Source: Arenimonas sp.
Lineage (GTDB): Bacteria; Pseudomonadota; Gammaproteobacteria; Xanthomonadales; Xanthomonadaceae
Direction: 5' to 3'
Assembly (NCBI GenBank): GCA_026398695.1
Contig: JAPLSJ010000085.1
Coordinates: 1 to 64,000 of the forward strand
Length of the DNA: 64,000 nt
Part shown: positions 42,347 through 55,724 of the stretch, one piece after another
How positions within the stretch are numbered: the stretch's first letter is position 1
Layout: each line of letters starts with the position of its first letter
Made by a program: the position numbers and the translations under genes
The notes under the pieces: model-generated
Databases searched by the model: none
Told to the model about the DNA's origin: nothing
Seen by the model: the letters and a program-made list of their open reading frames with translations, nothing else

Positions 42347-43339
42347 TCAGAACCGGACAACCGTTCGTCCGAAAGATCCACCGGCCAGCATGGCCGGGAA
42401 GACCTCGGGAAGGCCGTCCAACAGGGTTTCGCGGGTGCAGATGGCGTCCAGGTGGGCGGGTTTCCAGGGCCCTGCCAGGCGTTCCCAGACCTGTTCGCGC
42501 TGGCCCCGGGCGGTGCCGGCCGAGGCGATGCCCAGCAGGGAAACGCCCCGGATGATGAAGGGCATCACCGTGGTGGACAGGCCCGGGCCGCCGGCCAGGC
42601 CGCAGCTGGCGATGTTGCCGTAGGGCTGGATGACGCGGGTGAGGGCGGCCAGCGCCGGGTCGCCGACGTTGTCGATGGCGCCGGCCCAGCGGGCGTTCTC
42701 GAGCGGGCGCGTGGCGTTGGCCAGGGTGTCGCGCGGGAAGACTTCGCGGGCGCCGATGTGCCGCAGGAAATCGGTGTGTTCGGACTTGCCGGAAATGGCG
42801 TGCGCCTCGTAGCCGGCGCGCGTCAGGATATCGATGGCCAGCATGCCCACGCCGCCGGTGGCGCCGGTGACCACCACCGGGCCCTGGTCGGGCGACTGGC
42901 CGTTGTGCTCCATGCGCAGCAGCGACAGGCCCGCGGTGAAGCCCGCCGTGCCCAGCACCATCGCTTCGCGCAGCGACAGGCCGGCGGGCAGGGGGATCGT
43001 CCACTTCGCCTCCAGCCGCACGTATTCCGAATAGCCGCCGTCGCGGGTTTCCGACAGTCCGCTGCCGGTGCACAGCACCGCGTCGCCTTCCTTGAAGCGC
43101 GCATCGCTGGACGCCACCACGTGGCCGGCCACGTCGATGCCGCCGACCATCGGGAAGCGGCGCAGGATCTTGCCGGTGCCGGTTCCCGCCAGGGCGTCCT
43201 TGTAGTTCACGCTCGAGTACGCGGCCTTGACCACCACTTCGCCGGGCGCGAGGTCGTCGAGGGTGATCGCTTCGATGCCGGCGCGGTGGCCGCCTTCGGA
43301 GTGGATGCGGAAGGCGCGGAACGAAGTGTCGGGTTTCAT
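42347..43339 (-). CDS. AcuI/YhdH-type zinc-free quinone oxidoreductase (acrylyl-CoA reductase-like)
   Basis: MKPDTSFRAFRIHSEGG...VKAAYSSVNYKDALAGTGTGKILRRFPMVGGIDVAGHVVASSD...VVVTGATGGVGMLAIDILTRAGYEAHAISGK. Confidence 0.92.
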   Translation of the reverse strand: MKPDTSFRAFRIHSEGGHRAGIEAITLDDLAPGEVVVKAAYSSVNYKDALAGTGTGKILRRFPMVGGIDVAGHVVASSDARFKEGDAVLCTGSGLSETRDGGYSEYVRLEAKWTIPLPAGLSLREAMVLGTAGFTAGLSLLRMEHNGQSPDQGPVVVTGATGGVGMLAIDILTRAGYEAHAISGKSEHTDFLRHIGAREVFPRDTLANATRPLENARWAGAIDNVGDPALAALTRVIQPYGNIASCGLAGGPGLSTTVMPFIIRGVSLLGIASAGTARGQREQVWERLAGPWKPAHLDAICTRETLLDGLPEVFPAMLAGGSFGRTVVRF

Positions 43340-44175
43340 TGCGCTGGTGCGTCCTGGTCTACCTGGCCGATGCGGCCGCCTTCGATCTTCCAAAGCCGCT
43401 GGTCCTGCGTTGCCACGAACACGGGCAGGCCGTAAGACAGGTTCATGAAGACATGGATCTCGTTTGGCAGGGCGCTGGTGATGTGCGACACCATGACCGC
43501 CGAGATCGCTCCTTCCGGAGCGTTGCTTTCGTCGTGGGACAGGCAGCTTCGCGTGTGGCTGTAGTGGTCCAGGAACCGGCCTTCGGCGTCGTAGCTGAAG
43601 CGATGGAAGCCGCCGAGCGGGTACACGCCTTTCGCCAGGTGCGGCGGCATCAGGTAGACCGCCCAGCCGCCGTGCCCGTCGGGCAAGGTGGCGGTGTTGT
43701 AGGCGGCCCGGCTGCAGGACATCCATTCACGGCTGCGCGCGTCGTCGCGCAGGCGCAGCTGCAGAACTTCGTTGGCTTCCAGCGGTCGCGGCGTGGTGTT
43801 CTCGCGTAGCGAGGCCAGGGGTTCGGAGGCAAAATCAACGGTGCCGTCCGCGAACGCAACCTGCTTTCCGTCCACTTCCGACAGGTAGGCTACGCTCCAG
43901 ATTGACGGCGTGGCCGTCGGCGCCGTTACCCAGCCGGTGGGGTTGCCCGGGATCCGCTTGGCCGAGCCGTCGCGGCCGACCAAGCCTTGGTCCATCAGCT
44001 GGTCGGTGGTCAGCCAGGCGGTGCGGTCGGCGCGGTAGAGGTTGAGTCCAAGCGACTCGGCCGCGCGCAGCGCCCGCGATTCAATGTCGGCGGGCGCGGC
44101 GTCGCTGGCCGAAGCCACCGACGCCAACACCAGGGCGAGCGCTGCGGCGAAACCGCGCAGCCGCGCGCGCCTCAT
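43336..44175 (-). CDS. Hypothetical secreted protein
   Basis: MRRARLRGFAAALALVLASVASASDA signal peptide; coupled to lpd (TGATG) and to the AcuI-like gene (ATGA). Confidence 0.75.
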   Translation of the reverse strand: MRRARLRGFAAALALVLASVASASDAAPADIESRALRAAESLGLNLYRADRTAWLTTDQLMDQGLVGRDGSAKRIPGNPTGWVTAPTATPSIWSVAYLSEVDGKQVAFADGTVDFASEPLASLRENTTPRPLEANEVLQLRLRDDARSREWMSCSRAAYNTATLPDGHGGWAVYLMPPHLAKGVYPLGGFHRFSYDAEGRFLDHYSHTRSCLSHDESNAPEGAISAVMVSHITSALPNEIHVFMNLSYGLPVFVATQDQRLWKIEGGRIGQVDQDAPAQ

Positions 44176-45599
44176 CAGTTCGCCTTGTGGATGGCGCGCT
44201 TGTCCACGGCCATGGCGGCGTCGTGGATGGCTTCCGACAGCGTGGGGTGGGCGTGGCAGATGCGCGCCAGGTCCTCGGCCGAGCCGTGGAACTCCATCGC
44301 CAGCACGCCTTCGTGCACGAGTTCGGAAACGCCCACGCCCACCAGGTGCATGCCCAGGATGCGGTCGGTTTCCTCGTGCGCGATCACCTTCACGAAGCCG
44401 GCCGGTTCGCCCATGGCGACGGCGCGGCCCACGGCGGCGAACGGGAAGCTGCCGGTCTTGTAGGGGATGCCCTCGGCCTTGAGCTGCTGCTCGGTCTTGC
44501 CGACCCAGGCGATTTCCGGCTCGGTGTAGATGACCCACGGGATGGTGTCGAGGTTGACGTGGCCCGGCAGGCCGGCAATGAGCTCGGCCACGGCGATGCC
44601 TTCCTCGAAGCCCTTGTGCGCCAGCATCGGCCCGCGCACGCAGTCGCCCACGGCCCAGATGCCCTCGACGCCGGTGAAGCAGTGCTCGTCGACTTCGATC
44701 TGGCCGCGCTCGTTGATCTTCACGCCGGTGCCGTCGGCCAGCAGGCCTTTGGACGCGGCCTTGCGGCCCACCGCAACCAGCAGTTTGTCCACCACCAGGG
44801 TCTGTTCGGTCTTGCCGTCGCTGAAGGCCAGGTGCACGCCGTCCTTCTTCACTTCGGCCTTGCTCAGCTTGGTCCCCAGCTTGATGTCCAAGCCCTGCTT
44901 CTTGAACTCCTTGAGCGCGACCTTCGCCGCTTCGGCGTCCACGGCGGCCAGGAAATCAGGCATCGCTTCCAGGATGGTCACTTCCGAACCCAGGCGCTTC
45001 CACACGCTGCCCAGCTCCAGGCCGATCACGCCGGCGCCGATCACGCCCAGGCGCTTGGGCACTTCGGTGAAATCGAGCGCGCCGACGTTGTCGACGATGT
45101 GCTTGCCGTCGAACTTCGCGAACGGCAGCTCGATCGAATCCGAGCCCGCGGCGATGACGACGTGCTTGCCCACCAGCTCGACTTCCGTGCCGTCGTGCTG
45201 CTTCACCTTGACGACCTTGCCCGGGTGCAGCGTGCCGAAGCCGTAGTAGGCCGTGATCTTGTTGGCCTTGAACAGCGACGCGATGCCGCCGGTGAACTGC
45301 TTCACGATCTTGTCCTTGCGGGCAATCATCGTGCCGACGTCCATCTTGGCACCGGTGGTGGTGATGCCGTGGTCCGCGAACTGGTGCTGCAGGTTCCAGT
45401 ACTGGCGCGACGAGTCGAGCAGCGCCTTGGACGGGATGCAGCCGATGCGCAGGCAGGTGCCGCCCAGGGCCGGCTTGCCGTCCTTGCCCAGCGCGGCGTC
45501 GATGCAGGCCACCTTCATGCCCAGCTGCGCGGCGCGGATGGCGGCGTGGTAGCCGGCGGGGCCGGCACCGATGACGACGACGTCGTATTGCTCAGACAT
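44175..45599 (-). CDS. lpd: Dihydrolipoyl dehydrogenase
   Basis: YDVVVIGAGPAGYHAAIRAAQLG...GGTCLRIGCIPSKALLDSS; C-term HAHPTLSEAIHDAAMAV. Confidence 0.97.
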   Translation of the reverse strand: MSEQYDVVVIGAGPAGYHAAIRAAQLGMKVACIDAALGKDGKPALGGTCLRIGCIPSKALLDSSRQYWNLQHQFADHGITTTGAKMDVGTMIARKDKIVKQFTGGIASLFKANKITAYYGFGTLHPGKVVKVKQHDGTEVELVGKHVVIAAGSDSIELPFAKFDGKHIVDNVGALDFTEVPKRLGVIGAGVIGLELGSVWKRLGSEVTILEAMPDFLAAVDAEAAKVALKEFKKQGLDIKLGTKLSKAEVKKDGVHLAFSDGKTEQTLVVDKLLVAVGRKAASKGLLADGTGVKINERGQIEVDEHCFTGVEGIWAVGDCVRGPMLAHKGFEEGIAVAELIAGLPGHVNLDTIPWVIYTEPEIAWVGKTEQQLKAEGIPYKTGSFPFAAVGRAVAMGEPAGFVKVIAHEETDRILGMHLVGVGVSELVHEGVLAMEFHGSAEDLARICHAHPTLSEAIHDAAMAVDKRAIHKAN

Positions 45600-45613
45600 T
45601 TTGGATTCCTTGC

Positions 45614-46792
45614 TTACAGGCCAAGCAGCATGCGGTGCGGATTCTCGAGCTGGTTCTTGATGTCCACCAGGAACAGCACCGCGTCCTTGCCGTCGATGAT
45701 GCGGTGGTCATACGAAAGCGCGATGTACATCATCGGCGCGATGATGACCTGGCCGTTCTCGGCGATCGGGCGCTCCTTGATGGCGTGCATGCCCAGGATG
45801 GCCGACTGCGGCGGGTTGACGATCGGCGTGCTCATCAGCGAGCCGAAGGTGCCGCCGTTGGTGATCGTGAACGTGCCGCCCTGCAGGTCCTCGAGCTTCA
45901 GGCCGCCCTCGCGGGCCGCCTTGGCGTAGCCGGCGATCGAGCCTTCGATGTCGGCGAACGACATGTTCTCGACGTTGCGCAGCACCGGGGTCACGAGGCC
46001 CTTTTCGGTGGCCACGGCGATCGAGATGTCGGCATAGCCGTGGTAGATCACGTCGGTGCCGTCCACGGAGGAGTTCACCACCGGGTACTTCTGCAGCGCG
46101 TTGGCGGCGGCCTTGGCGAAGAAGCTCATGAAGCCGAGCTTGATGCCGTGCGACTTCTCGAAGCCTTCGCCCAGCTCCTTGCGCATGGCCATGACCTTGG
46201 ACAGGTTGACCTCGTTGAACGAAGTCAGCATGGCGATGGAGTTCTTGGACTGCATCATGCGCTCGGCGATGCGCTGGCGGATGCGGGTCATCGGCACGCG
46301 CTGCTCGGGGCGGGCGCCACCGCCGACCTTGATGTGGTTGACCACGTCTTCCTTGGTCACGCGGCCACCGCGGCCGGTGCCGGCGACGTCGGCCGGGTTC
46401 ACGTCGTTGCGCGCGGCGTACGCGGCGGCACCCGGCGGAAGCTCGGCGCTGCCGGTCTTGGCGGCGGGGGCGGCGGCCTTGGCCGGCGCGGCGGCGGCCG
46501 GAGCGGCGGCCGCAGGCGCAGCAGCAGCGGCGGGCGCCGGTGCGGCGGCGACGGCGCCTTCCTCGATGATCGCCACGACCTGCTGGCTGGTCACCGTGTC
46601 GCCTTCCTTGAACTTGATTTCCTTGATCACGCCGTCCACCGGCGAGGGCACTTCCAGCACCACCTTGTCGGTCTCGAGGTCGAGCAGGTTCTCGTCGCGG
46701 CGCACGCTGTCGCCGGCCTTCTTGTGCCAGGTGGCGATGGTGGCGTCGGAAACGGATTCCGGCAGGACCGGTACTTTGACTTCGATGCTCAT
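45614..46792 (-). CDS. sucB: Dihydrolipoyllysine-residue succinyltransferase (E2 of OGDH)
   Basis: Lipoyl domain [17 protein letters not shown]; Ala/Pro-rich linker; catalytic [35 protein letters not shown]. Confidence 0.97.
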   Translation of the reverse strand: MSIEVKVPVLPESVSDATIATWHKKAGDSVRRDENLLDLETDKVVLEVPSPVDGVIKEIKFKEGDTVTSQQVVAIIEEGAVAAAPAPAAAAAPAAAAPAAAAPAKAAAPAAKTGSAELPPGAAAYAARNDVNPADVAGTGRGGRVTKEDVVNHIKVGGGARPEQRVPMTRIRQRIAERMMQSKNSIAMLTSFNEVNLSKVMAMRKELGEGFEKSHGIKLGFMSFFAKAAANALQKYPVVNSSVDGTDVIYHGYADISIAVATEKGLVTPVLRNVENMSFADIEGSIAGYAKAAREGGLKLEDLQGGTFTITNGGTFGSLMSTPIVNPPQSAILGMHAIKERPIAENGQVIIAPMMYIALSYDHRIIDGKDAVLFLVDIKNQLENPHRMLLGL

Positions 46793-46820
46793 GGACGACG
46801 TCCTGTGGCTTGGTGTGCGG

Positions 46821-49664
46821 TTATTCGGCGGTGTGGGTGTTCGGCGCGTTCACGAGGGCGTCCTCGATCAGCTTCGCCTGTTCTTCGACGTGCGTGTTGG
46901 CGTGGCCGGCGGCCGGCGACGCCGAGCGCGAACGCCCCGCGTAGCTCAGCGACTGGCCCTTGCCCAGGCAATGGTCCAGGTGGTGGCGGATCTGGTACCA
47001 CGCGCCCTGGTTCATCGGCTCTTCCTGGCACCAGACCACTTCCTTGGCGCCCGACAGCCGCTTGAGTTCGGCGGCCAGCTCGGGGCGGGGGAAGGGGTAG
47101 AGCTGCTCGACGCGCACGATGGCGACGTCGGTGATCTTCTTGGCTTCGGCCGCTTCGACCAGGTCGTAGTAGACCTTGCCGCCGCAGACCACGACCCGGC
47201 GCGCCTTCTTCGGATCCTTGGCGACGGTGTCGGGGATCAGGTTCTGGAAGCCGCCGCCGGTGAGTTCGTCCAGCGTGGACACCGACAGCTTGTTGCGCAG
47301 CATGGACTTGGGCGTCATCACCACCAGCGGCTTGCGGGTGGCGCGCAGCATCTGCCGGCGCAGCATGTGGAACATCTGCGCGGGCGTGGTGGGCGTGCAC
47401 ACCTGGATGTTGTCGAGCGCGCACAGCTGCAGGAAGCGCTCGAGGCGCGCTGAACTGTGCTCGGGGCCCTGGCCTTCGTAGCCGTGCGGCAGGAACAGCA
47501 CCAGGCCGCACAGGCGGTCCCACTTGGACTCGCCCGAGGTGATGAACTGGTCGATGACGACCTGGGCGCCGTTGGCGAAGTCGCCGAACTGGCCTTCCCA
47601 GATGTTGAGCGTGCTCGGCTCGGCGGTGGAATAGCCGTACTCGAACGCCATCACCGCTTCCTCGCTGAGCAGCGAGTCGATGATCATCACGTGCTCGGGA
47701 TTGGCGGCCAGCTGGCGCAGGGGCAGGGTGGCTTCACCCTTCACCTGGTCGTGCAGCACGGCGTGGCGATGGAAGAAGGTGCCGCGGCCGGCGTCCTGGC
47801 CGACCAGGCGCAGGCGGTAGCCTTCGGCCAGCAGGCTGGCGTAGGCCAGGTTCTCGGCGAAGCCCCAGTCCATGGCCAGCTCGCCGGCCTTCATCTTGAG
47901 GCGGTCTTCGTAGATCTTGGCCACGCGCGGGTGCAGCGTGAGTTCGGCCGGCAGGGTGTTGATGGTGGTGGCCAGCGCATCGAGCGCGGGGCGCGCGACC
48001 TGGGTGTCCACCGCGTCCGACAGCTTGCCCTTGAGCCACGGCGTCCAGTCGACCGCGAACGGGTCGGGGCCGACGGTGGCCAGGTCGGTGGTGACGTCGC
48101 CCTTGTCCAGGCGGTCGCGGTAGGCGTCCACCAGGGCCTTGGCGCCGGCGGCATCGAGCACGCCGTCGGCCGCGAGGCGCTCGGCGTACAGCTCGCGCGT
48201 GGTCTTGCGGGCGCGGATGTTCTTGTACATCAGCGGCTGGGTGGCGGCGGGCTCGTCGGCCTCGTTGTGGCCGTGGCGGCGGTAGCACACCAGGTCGATC
48301 ACCACGTCGCGCTGGAATTCCTTGCGGAAGTCGAACGCCAGCTGGGCGCAGAAAGCGACCGCTTCCGGGTCGTCGCCGTTCACGTGCAGCACCGGGGCGC
48401 CGATGATCTTGGCCGGGTCGGTGCAGTAGAAGGTGGAGCGGGCGTCGTCCTGGCGGCTGATGGTGAAGCCGACCTGGTTGTTGATGACCACGTGCACCGT
48501 GCCGCCGACCGCGAAACCGCGCGCCTGCGACATCTGGAACAGTTCCATGATGACGCCCTGGCCCGCGAACGCCGCGTCGCCGTGGATCAGCACCGGCAGC
48601 ACCTGCTGGCGCTTGCCGTCTTCGCGGCGCATCTGGCGCGCGCGCACCGAACCGGCGACCACCGGGTCGACGATCTCGAGGTGCGAGGGGTTGAACGCCA
48701 GCGCCAGGTGCACCGGGCCGCCGGGGGTGGCGACGTCGGAGGAATAACCCATGTGGTACTTCACGTCGCCCGAGTGCGCCGGGTCGTCGTTGTGTTCGAA
48801 CTGGCCGCGGAACTCGTTGAACAGCTTGTGCGGCGGCTTGCCCATCGTGTTGATCAGCACGTTCAGGCGGCCGCGGTGGGCCATGCCGATCACCACGTCC
48901 TTGATGCCGTCGCTGCCGCCGCGGCGGATCAGCGTGTCCATCAGCGGGATCAGCGAATCGCCGCCTTCCAGCGAGAAACGCTTCTGGCCCACGAAGGCCG
49001 TGTGCAGGTAGCGCTCCAGGCCCTCGGCCGCCGTAAGGCGTTCGAGCAGGCGCTTGCGGTCGTCGGCGGCGAAGCCGTACTTGCCCGACGCGCCTTCCAG
49101 GCGCTGCTGCATCCAGCGGCGCTGGTTGGCGTCGGAGATGTGCATGAACTCGGCGCCGATGCTGCCCGAGTAGGACGCGCGCAGCTTGGCCAGCAGGTCG
49201 CGCAGCTTGAGCTTCTTCTCGGGGAACCAGCTGTCGACCGTGAACTCCTGGTCGAGGTCGGCATTGCCCAGGCCGTGGAAGGGCAGGTCGAGGTCGGGCG
49301 CGTCCTGCTTGGCCATCATGCCCAGCGGGTCGAGGTTGGCGCCCAGGTGGCCACGCGACCGGTAGGCGGTGACGATCTTGCCGACGGCGGCCTGCTTGCG
49401 CGCGGTCTCGTCGTCCATCGCACCGGGCTGCACGCCGGCCTTGGCGGCGGCCTGCACGCGGGCCATGACGGCCGAGTGCGGCACGTCGCCGGCTTCGCGG
49501 CCCTTGAAGCCGTCGAAGTAGGCTTTCCAGGCCGGGGCCACGCTGGCGGGGTCGACCAGGTACTGCTCGTACAGGTCTTCGATGAAGGCGGCATTGCCGC
49601 CGGCAAGCTGAGAGGTCTGCTTGAACTGCTTGATCAGACTGTCCACGACCCTGGCCTGGCCCAC
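46821..49664 (-). CDS. sucA: 2-oxoglutarate dehydrogenase E1 component
   Basis: [33 protein letters not shown]...[27 protein letters not shown]...[25 protein letters not shown]. Start may be an internal GTG (VDSLIKQF). Confidence 0.97.
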   Translation of the reverse strand: MGQARVVDSLIKQFKQTSQLAGGNAAFIEDLYEQYLVDPASVAPAWKAYFDGFKGREAGDVPHSAVMARVQAAAKAGVQPGAMDDETARKQAAVGKIVTAYRSRGHLGANLDPLGMMAKQDAPDLDLPFHGLGNADLDQEFTVDSWFPEKKLKLRDLLAKLRASYSGSIGAEFMHISDANQRRWMQQRLEGASGKYGFAADDRKRLLERLTAAEGLERYLHTAFVGQKRFSLEGGDSLIPLMDTLIRRGGSDGIKDVVIGMAHRGRLNVLINTMGKPPHKLFNEFRGQFEHNDDPAHSGDVKYHMGYSSDVATPGGPVHLALAFNPSHLEIVDPVVAGSVRARQMRREDGKRQQVLPVLIHGDAAFAGQGVIMELFQMSQARGFAVGGTVHVVINNQVGFTISRQDDARSTFYCTDPAKIIGAPVLHVNGDDPEAVAFCAQLAFDFRKEFQRDVVIDLVCYRRHGHNEADEPAATQPLMYKNIRARKTTRELYAERLAADGVLDAAGAKALVDAYRDRLDKGDVTTDLATVGPDPFAVDWTPWLKGKLSDAVDTQVARPALDALATTINTLPAELTLHPRVAKIYEDRLKMKAGELAMDWGFAENLAYASLLAEGYRLRLVGQDAGRGTFFHRHAVLHDQVKGEATLPLRQLAANPEHVMIIDSLLSEEAVMAFEYGYSTAEPSTLNIWEGQFGDFANGAQVVIDQFITSGESKWDRLCGLVLFLPHGYEGQGPEHSSARLERFLQLCALDNIQVCTPTTPAQMFHMLRRQMLRATRKPLVVMTPKSMLRNKLSVSTLDELTGGGFQNLIPDTVAKDPKKARRVVVCGGKVYYDLVEAAEAKKITDVAIVRVEQLYPFPRPELAAELKRLSGAKEVVWCQEEPMNQGAWYQIRHHLDHCLGKGQSLSYAGRSRSASPAAGHANTHVEEQAKLIEDALVNAPNTHTAE

Positions 49665-49794
49665 TGGAGGGCCGTAAGTGTTTGATGGAATGGGATGTCG
49701 GGCTGTCGCCGGGGCACGACGACAAGGCCGCTGATTATAGCCGGCACGGTCGCGCTTTTAGAACCCGATGGGGCCAAGCCGGGTCGGCTGCCGC

Positions 49795-50754
49795 TCAGAT
49801 TCCCAGGGCCCGAAGCTCGGTGCAGGGCCGGGAGCGCTCCCAGACCCGGCCGAAATGGTCGGAAAGCTGGCGGTTCCGGGCCGGCAGGGACGGGCTCCAG
49901 TCGCCCTCGAAGCGGCTGCCCACGCCGCGGAACAGGTAGCCGTCGCTGTCGTTGACCAGGAAGGCGGACGGGTACTGCAGGTCCACGTGGTCCACGGGCG
50001 TGCGGAACTGGAACACCGTGGTCATGCGCTGGGCCAGGGTGAGCAGCGGGTGGATGGCACCCTGGGCGGACACCGGCTCCTGCAGGATCACCTGCACGAT
50101 GCCGCCGCGCCCGGCGATGGCGTAATGCCGGAACGCGTCCAGCACCCCGGGCTGCGAATACAGCACCGGCTCGAGGTCGCGGCTGTAGAGCCGGATCTGG
50201 CGCCGGGCGCCCTGGACCAGGGCGAGGGTGGCCGCCGTGGCCTCGTGCAGGCTGCTGATCTCCTGCAGCGGCTGGGACGCGCCGCGCGGGCGGGCGGTCA
50301 CCCGGCCTTCGCTGGACATCGGTTCGAGGGTGCGGCGCATCGCCTGGTGCTCGATGCCGGCCTCCATGAAGCGTTCGCCGTAGGGCTGGAAGCCGTGGCG
50401 GGCGTAGAAGCCCTCGGCGCTGACCTGGGCGTTGAGGCTCACGTCGGTCCAGCCCAGCGAGCGGGCCTGGTCCATCAGCGCCACCAGCAGGGCGTCGCCG
50501 ACGCCGCGGCCGCGCCACTCGCGCAGCACCGCCATGCGGCCGATCTTGTGTTCGGGGGTCAGGCGGCCGGTGCCGATCGGCTGGTCCTGCAGGTCGCGGG
50601 CGATGACGTGCCGGCACTGCGGGTCGAGCTCGTCCCATTCCTCCTCGAGCGGCACCTGCTGTTCGGCCACGAACACCGTCTCGCGCACGTGCCGCAGGTC
50701 CTTGAAGTCCGCCTGGTAGTCGGCGGGGTCCACGCGGAAGTCGGAAGGGATCAT
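49795..50754 (-). CDS. GNAT acetyltransferase fused to a C-terminal uncharacterised (PLD-like/DUF7931-like) domain
   Basis: GNAT: IGRMAVLREWRGRGVGDALLVALMDQARSLGWTDVSLNAQVSAEGFYARHGFQPYGERFMEAGIEHQAM; C-term GARRQIRLYSRDLEPVLYSQPGVLDAFRHYAIAGRGGIVQVIL. Confidence 0.82.
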   Translation of the reverse strand: MIPSDFRVDPADYQADFKDLRHVRETVFVAEQQVPLEEEWDELDPQCRHVIARDLQDQPIGTGRLTPEHKIGRMAVLREWRGRGVGDALLVALMDQARSLGWTDVSLNAQVSAEGFYARHGFQPYGERFMEAGIEHQAMRRTLEPMSSEGRVTARPRGASQPLQEISSLHEATAATLALVQGARRQIRLYSRDLEPVLYSQPGVLDAFRHYAIAGRGGIVQVILQEPVSAQGAIHPLLTLAQRMTTVFQFRTPVDHVDLQYPSAFLVNDSDGYLFRGVGSRFEGDWSPSLPARNRQLSDHFGRVWERSRPCTELRALGI

Positions 50755-50758
50755 GGCG

Positions 50759-51949
50759 TCACCGTCGGCGGCTGGGTTTCTCGAGGTGATAGTGGCCCTG
50801 TGCCAGCAGCGCCTGCAAGGCCGTGCGGCCGTCGGCATCCAGCGTGGCCAGGGCGGCCGCGTCGATCACGTCGGCACCGGCCAGCAGGCGGGCCGAGGCC
50901 ACGCCCATCGCATAGCCCAGGCCATTGGCGTGCAGCCGGGCGCGCTTGCCCTCGCGGGCCCACGCGTGGCGCGCGTGCGGGTGGCGCAGCAGGCGGCCAC
51001 CCTTGGCCAGGGTGTCGGCCGCGGCGTCCAGCGATGGGGCGCGTGCCGGCCGCGCCAGCTCGCCGGCGGACCGGTACTGGGTGATGAAGCGGCCAAACCA
51101 GCGGCGCATCGCGGTGTCGTCCAGCGACTGCAGGCTGGCCAGGGCGGCGCGCACGCGGGCGAAGGCAGCCTCGTCGATTTCGGCCGGGTCGGCGGGCAGG
51201 GCCAGGTCGGGGTCGGTGTAGCGCGACTCCTCGGGGATGGCAGCGGCCAGTTCCTCGGCGAAGTCCAGCAGCAGCTCGGCCTGCGAGGGGGCCCGCATGC
51301 CGAACGAGAACGTGAGGCAGGCGTCCTCGGCCACGCCGTGGTGCGGCACGCCGGGCGGCAGGTACAGCATGTCGCCGGGGGCCAGCACCCAGTCGTGGTC
51401 GGGCGTGAACTGGCTGAGCAGCTTGAGCTCGACGTCGGGGCGGAAGCCGAGCGGGGCGTCCGGGTTCGTGTCGATCTGCCAGCGGCGGTGGCCGTGCGCC
51501 TGCAGCAGGAAGACGTCGTACTGGTCCACGTGCGCGCCGACCGAGCCGCCGGGCGCGGCGAAGCTCACCATGATGTCGTCCAGCCGCCACGAGGGCAGGA
51601 AGCGGAACGCCGACAGCAGGGCGCGCACGTCCATGTCCCACTTGTCCACGTCCTGCACCAGCAGGGTCCAGTCCTTCTTGGGCAGCTTGGGGAAGGACTC
51701 TTCGGCGAACGGGCCGTTGCGCAGCTCCCAGCGGTCGCGCTTGCGGTCGTGCAGCACCACGCGGGACAGGGCGGCTTCCTCGCAGGCCAGGCCGGCGAGG
51801 TCCTCGGGCGTGATCGGCGAGACGAAGCCGGGGAAGGCGTTGCGCACCAGCAGCGGCCGCTTCTGCCAGTAGTCGCGCAGAAACACTTCGGGCGCCATGC
51901 CCAGCGGCGGCAGCCCCGAACCGTCCACTTCGATCGCGGGCTTCTTCAT
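50759..51949 (-). CDS. JmjC/cupin ribosomal oxygenase (RoxA/YcfD-like, 50S L16 3-hydroxylase family)
   Basis: LRDYWQKRPLLVRNAFPGF...GGSVGAHVDQYDVFLLQAHGHRRWQI...LAPGDMLYLPPGVPHHGVAE (HxD...H iron ligands). Confidence 0.92.
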   Translation of the reverse strand: MKKPAIEVDGSGLPPLGMAPEVFLRDYWQKRPLLVRNAFPGFVSPITPEDLAGLACEEAALSRVVLHDRKRDRWELRNGPFAEESFPKLPKKDWTLLVQDVDKWDMDVRALLSAFRFLPSWRLDDIMVSFAAPGGSVGAHVDQYDVFLLQAHGHRRWQIDTNPDAPLGFRPDVELKLLSQFTPDHDWVLAPGDMLYLPPGVPHHGVAEDACLTFSFGMRAPSQAELLLDFAEELAAAIPEESRYTDPDLALPADPAEIDEAAFARVRAALASLQSLDDTAMRRWFGRFITQYRSAGELARPARAPSLDAAADTLAKGGRLLRHPHARHAWAREGKRARLHANGLGYAMGVASARLLAGADVIDAAALATLDADGRTALQALLAQGHYHLEKPSRRR

Positions 51950-51956
51950 GGCGGCC

Positions 51957-54905
<2,949 letters not shown>

Positions 54906-55724
54906 TCAATCGTCCGAAGGCACGTCCACCGTGCCGCGCACGTCGCGGTGGTTCACGTCGCCGCTGCCGACGCGGCGCACGCTCAGGCCTTCGCCCACGT
55001 CGGTGACGTCGGCGTCTCCCGATCCGATCGAACCGATGGCGACGCTGCCGTCCACGCCGGTGACCAGCAGGTCGCCGGAGCCGATCGAGTCCACCCGCAC
55101 GTTGCCCTTGACGGTGTGCAGTGCGACGTCACCCGAGCCGATGTCGCCGACCGTCGCGTCGTTGCGCACGCCGCGGGCCTCGAAGTCACCCGAGCCAACG
55201 GAAATCAAGTCCAGCGTGCCGGCGTCATACACGGACGCCTCGCCAGAACCGACCTTGGCCACCACCGTTCCGGTGGCGCCACGCGCGACCGCTTCGCCCG
55301 AGCCCACGTCCAGGCGCAGGTTGGGCTGGCCGGAAATCGAGGCCTCGCCCGAACCCACCCGCACTTCGTAGGCCAGCGTGGCGGGCAGCTGGGCATCGAG
55401 CTGAAGGTAGGCGTAGGTGGGTTTGAAGAAGAGGCCGCTGGAATAGCCATCGCGCTCGGCGCGGACCACCAGCACGTCGCCCTGGCGTTCCTGGGTCAAG
55501 GTGAGCTGCTCGAAAAAGGCCGGATCGGAGGCGCAGGCGCGTGCGGTGAAACTGGCCTGGCCGTCGCGCGCCGGACCCAGGCGCAGTTCGTGCGAGTTCA
55601 CTTCGATGCGGACGGTGCTCACGCCGGACAGGTCCAGGTCGAGCGAACGGGGCTGGGCGTGCTCGCAGTCCGAGGCGAACGCGAGGGCGGGCGACAGCAG
55701 GGCCAGCAGGGCGAGCTTGCTCAC
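54906..55724 (-). CDS. Secreted DUF4097/head-GIN-like protein with GSGE/GSGD repeats
   Basis: GTG start overlapping the upstream stop (GTGA); signal peptide; repeats VGSGEASI, VGSGEAVA, VGSGEASV, VGSGDFEA, IGSGDVAL, IGSGDLLV, IGSGDADV, VGSGDVNH. Confidence 0.78.
   Translation of the reverse strand: MSKLALLALLSPALAFASDCEHAQPRSLDLDLSGVSTVRIEVNSHELRLGPARDGQASFTARACASDPAFFEQLTLTQERQGDVLVVRAERDGYSSGLFFKPTYAYLQLDAQLPATLAYEVRVGSGEASISGQPNLRLDVGSGEAVARGATGTVVAKVGSGEASVYDAGTLDLISVGSGDFEARGVRNDATVGDIGSGDVALHTVKGNVRVDSIGSGDLLVTGVDGSVAIGSIGSGDADVTDVGEGLSVRRVGSGDVNHRDVRGTVDVPSDD

Noticed and set aside
47457-49685. 742-aa plus-strand ORF
   Set aside because: Antisense to sucA; no domain signal.
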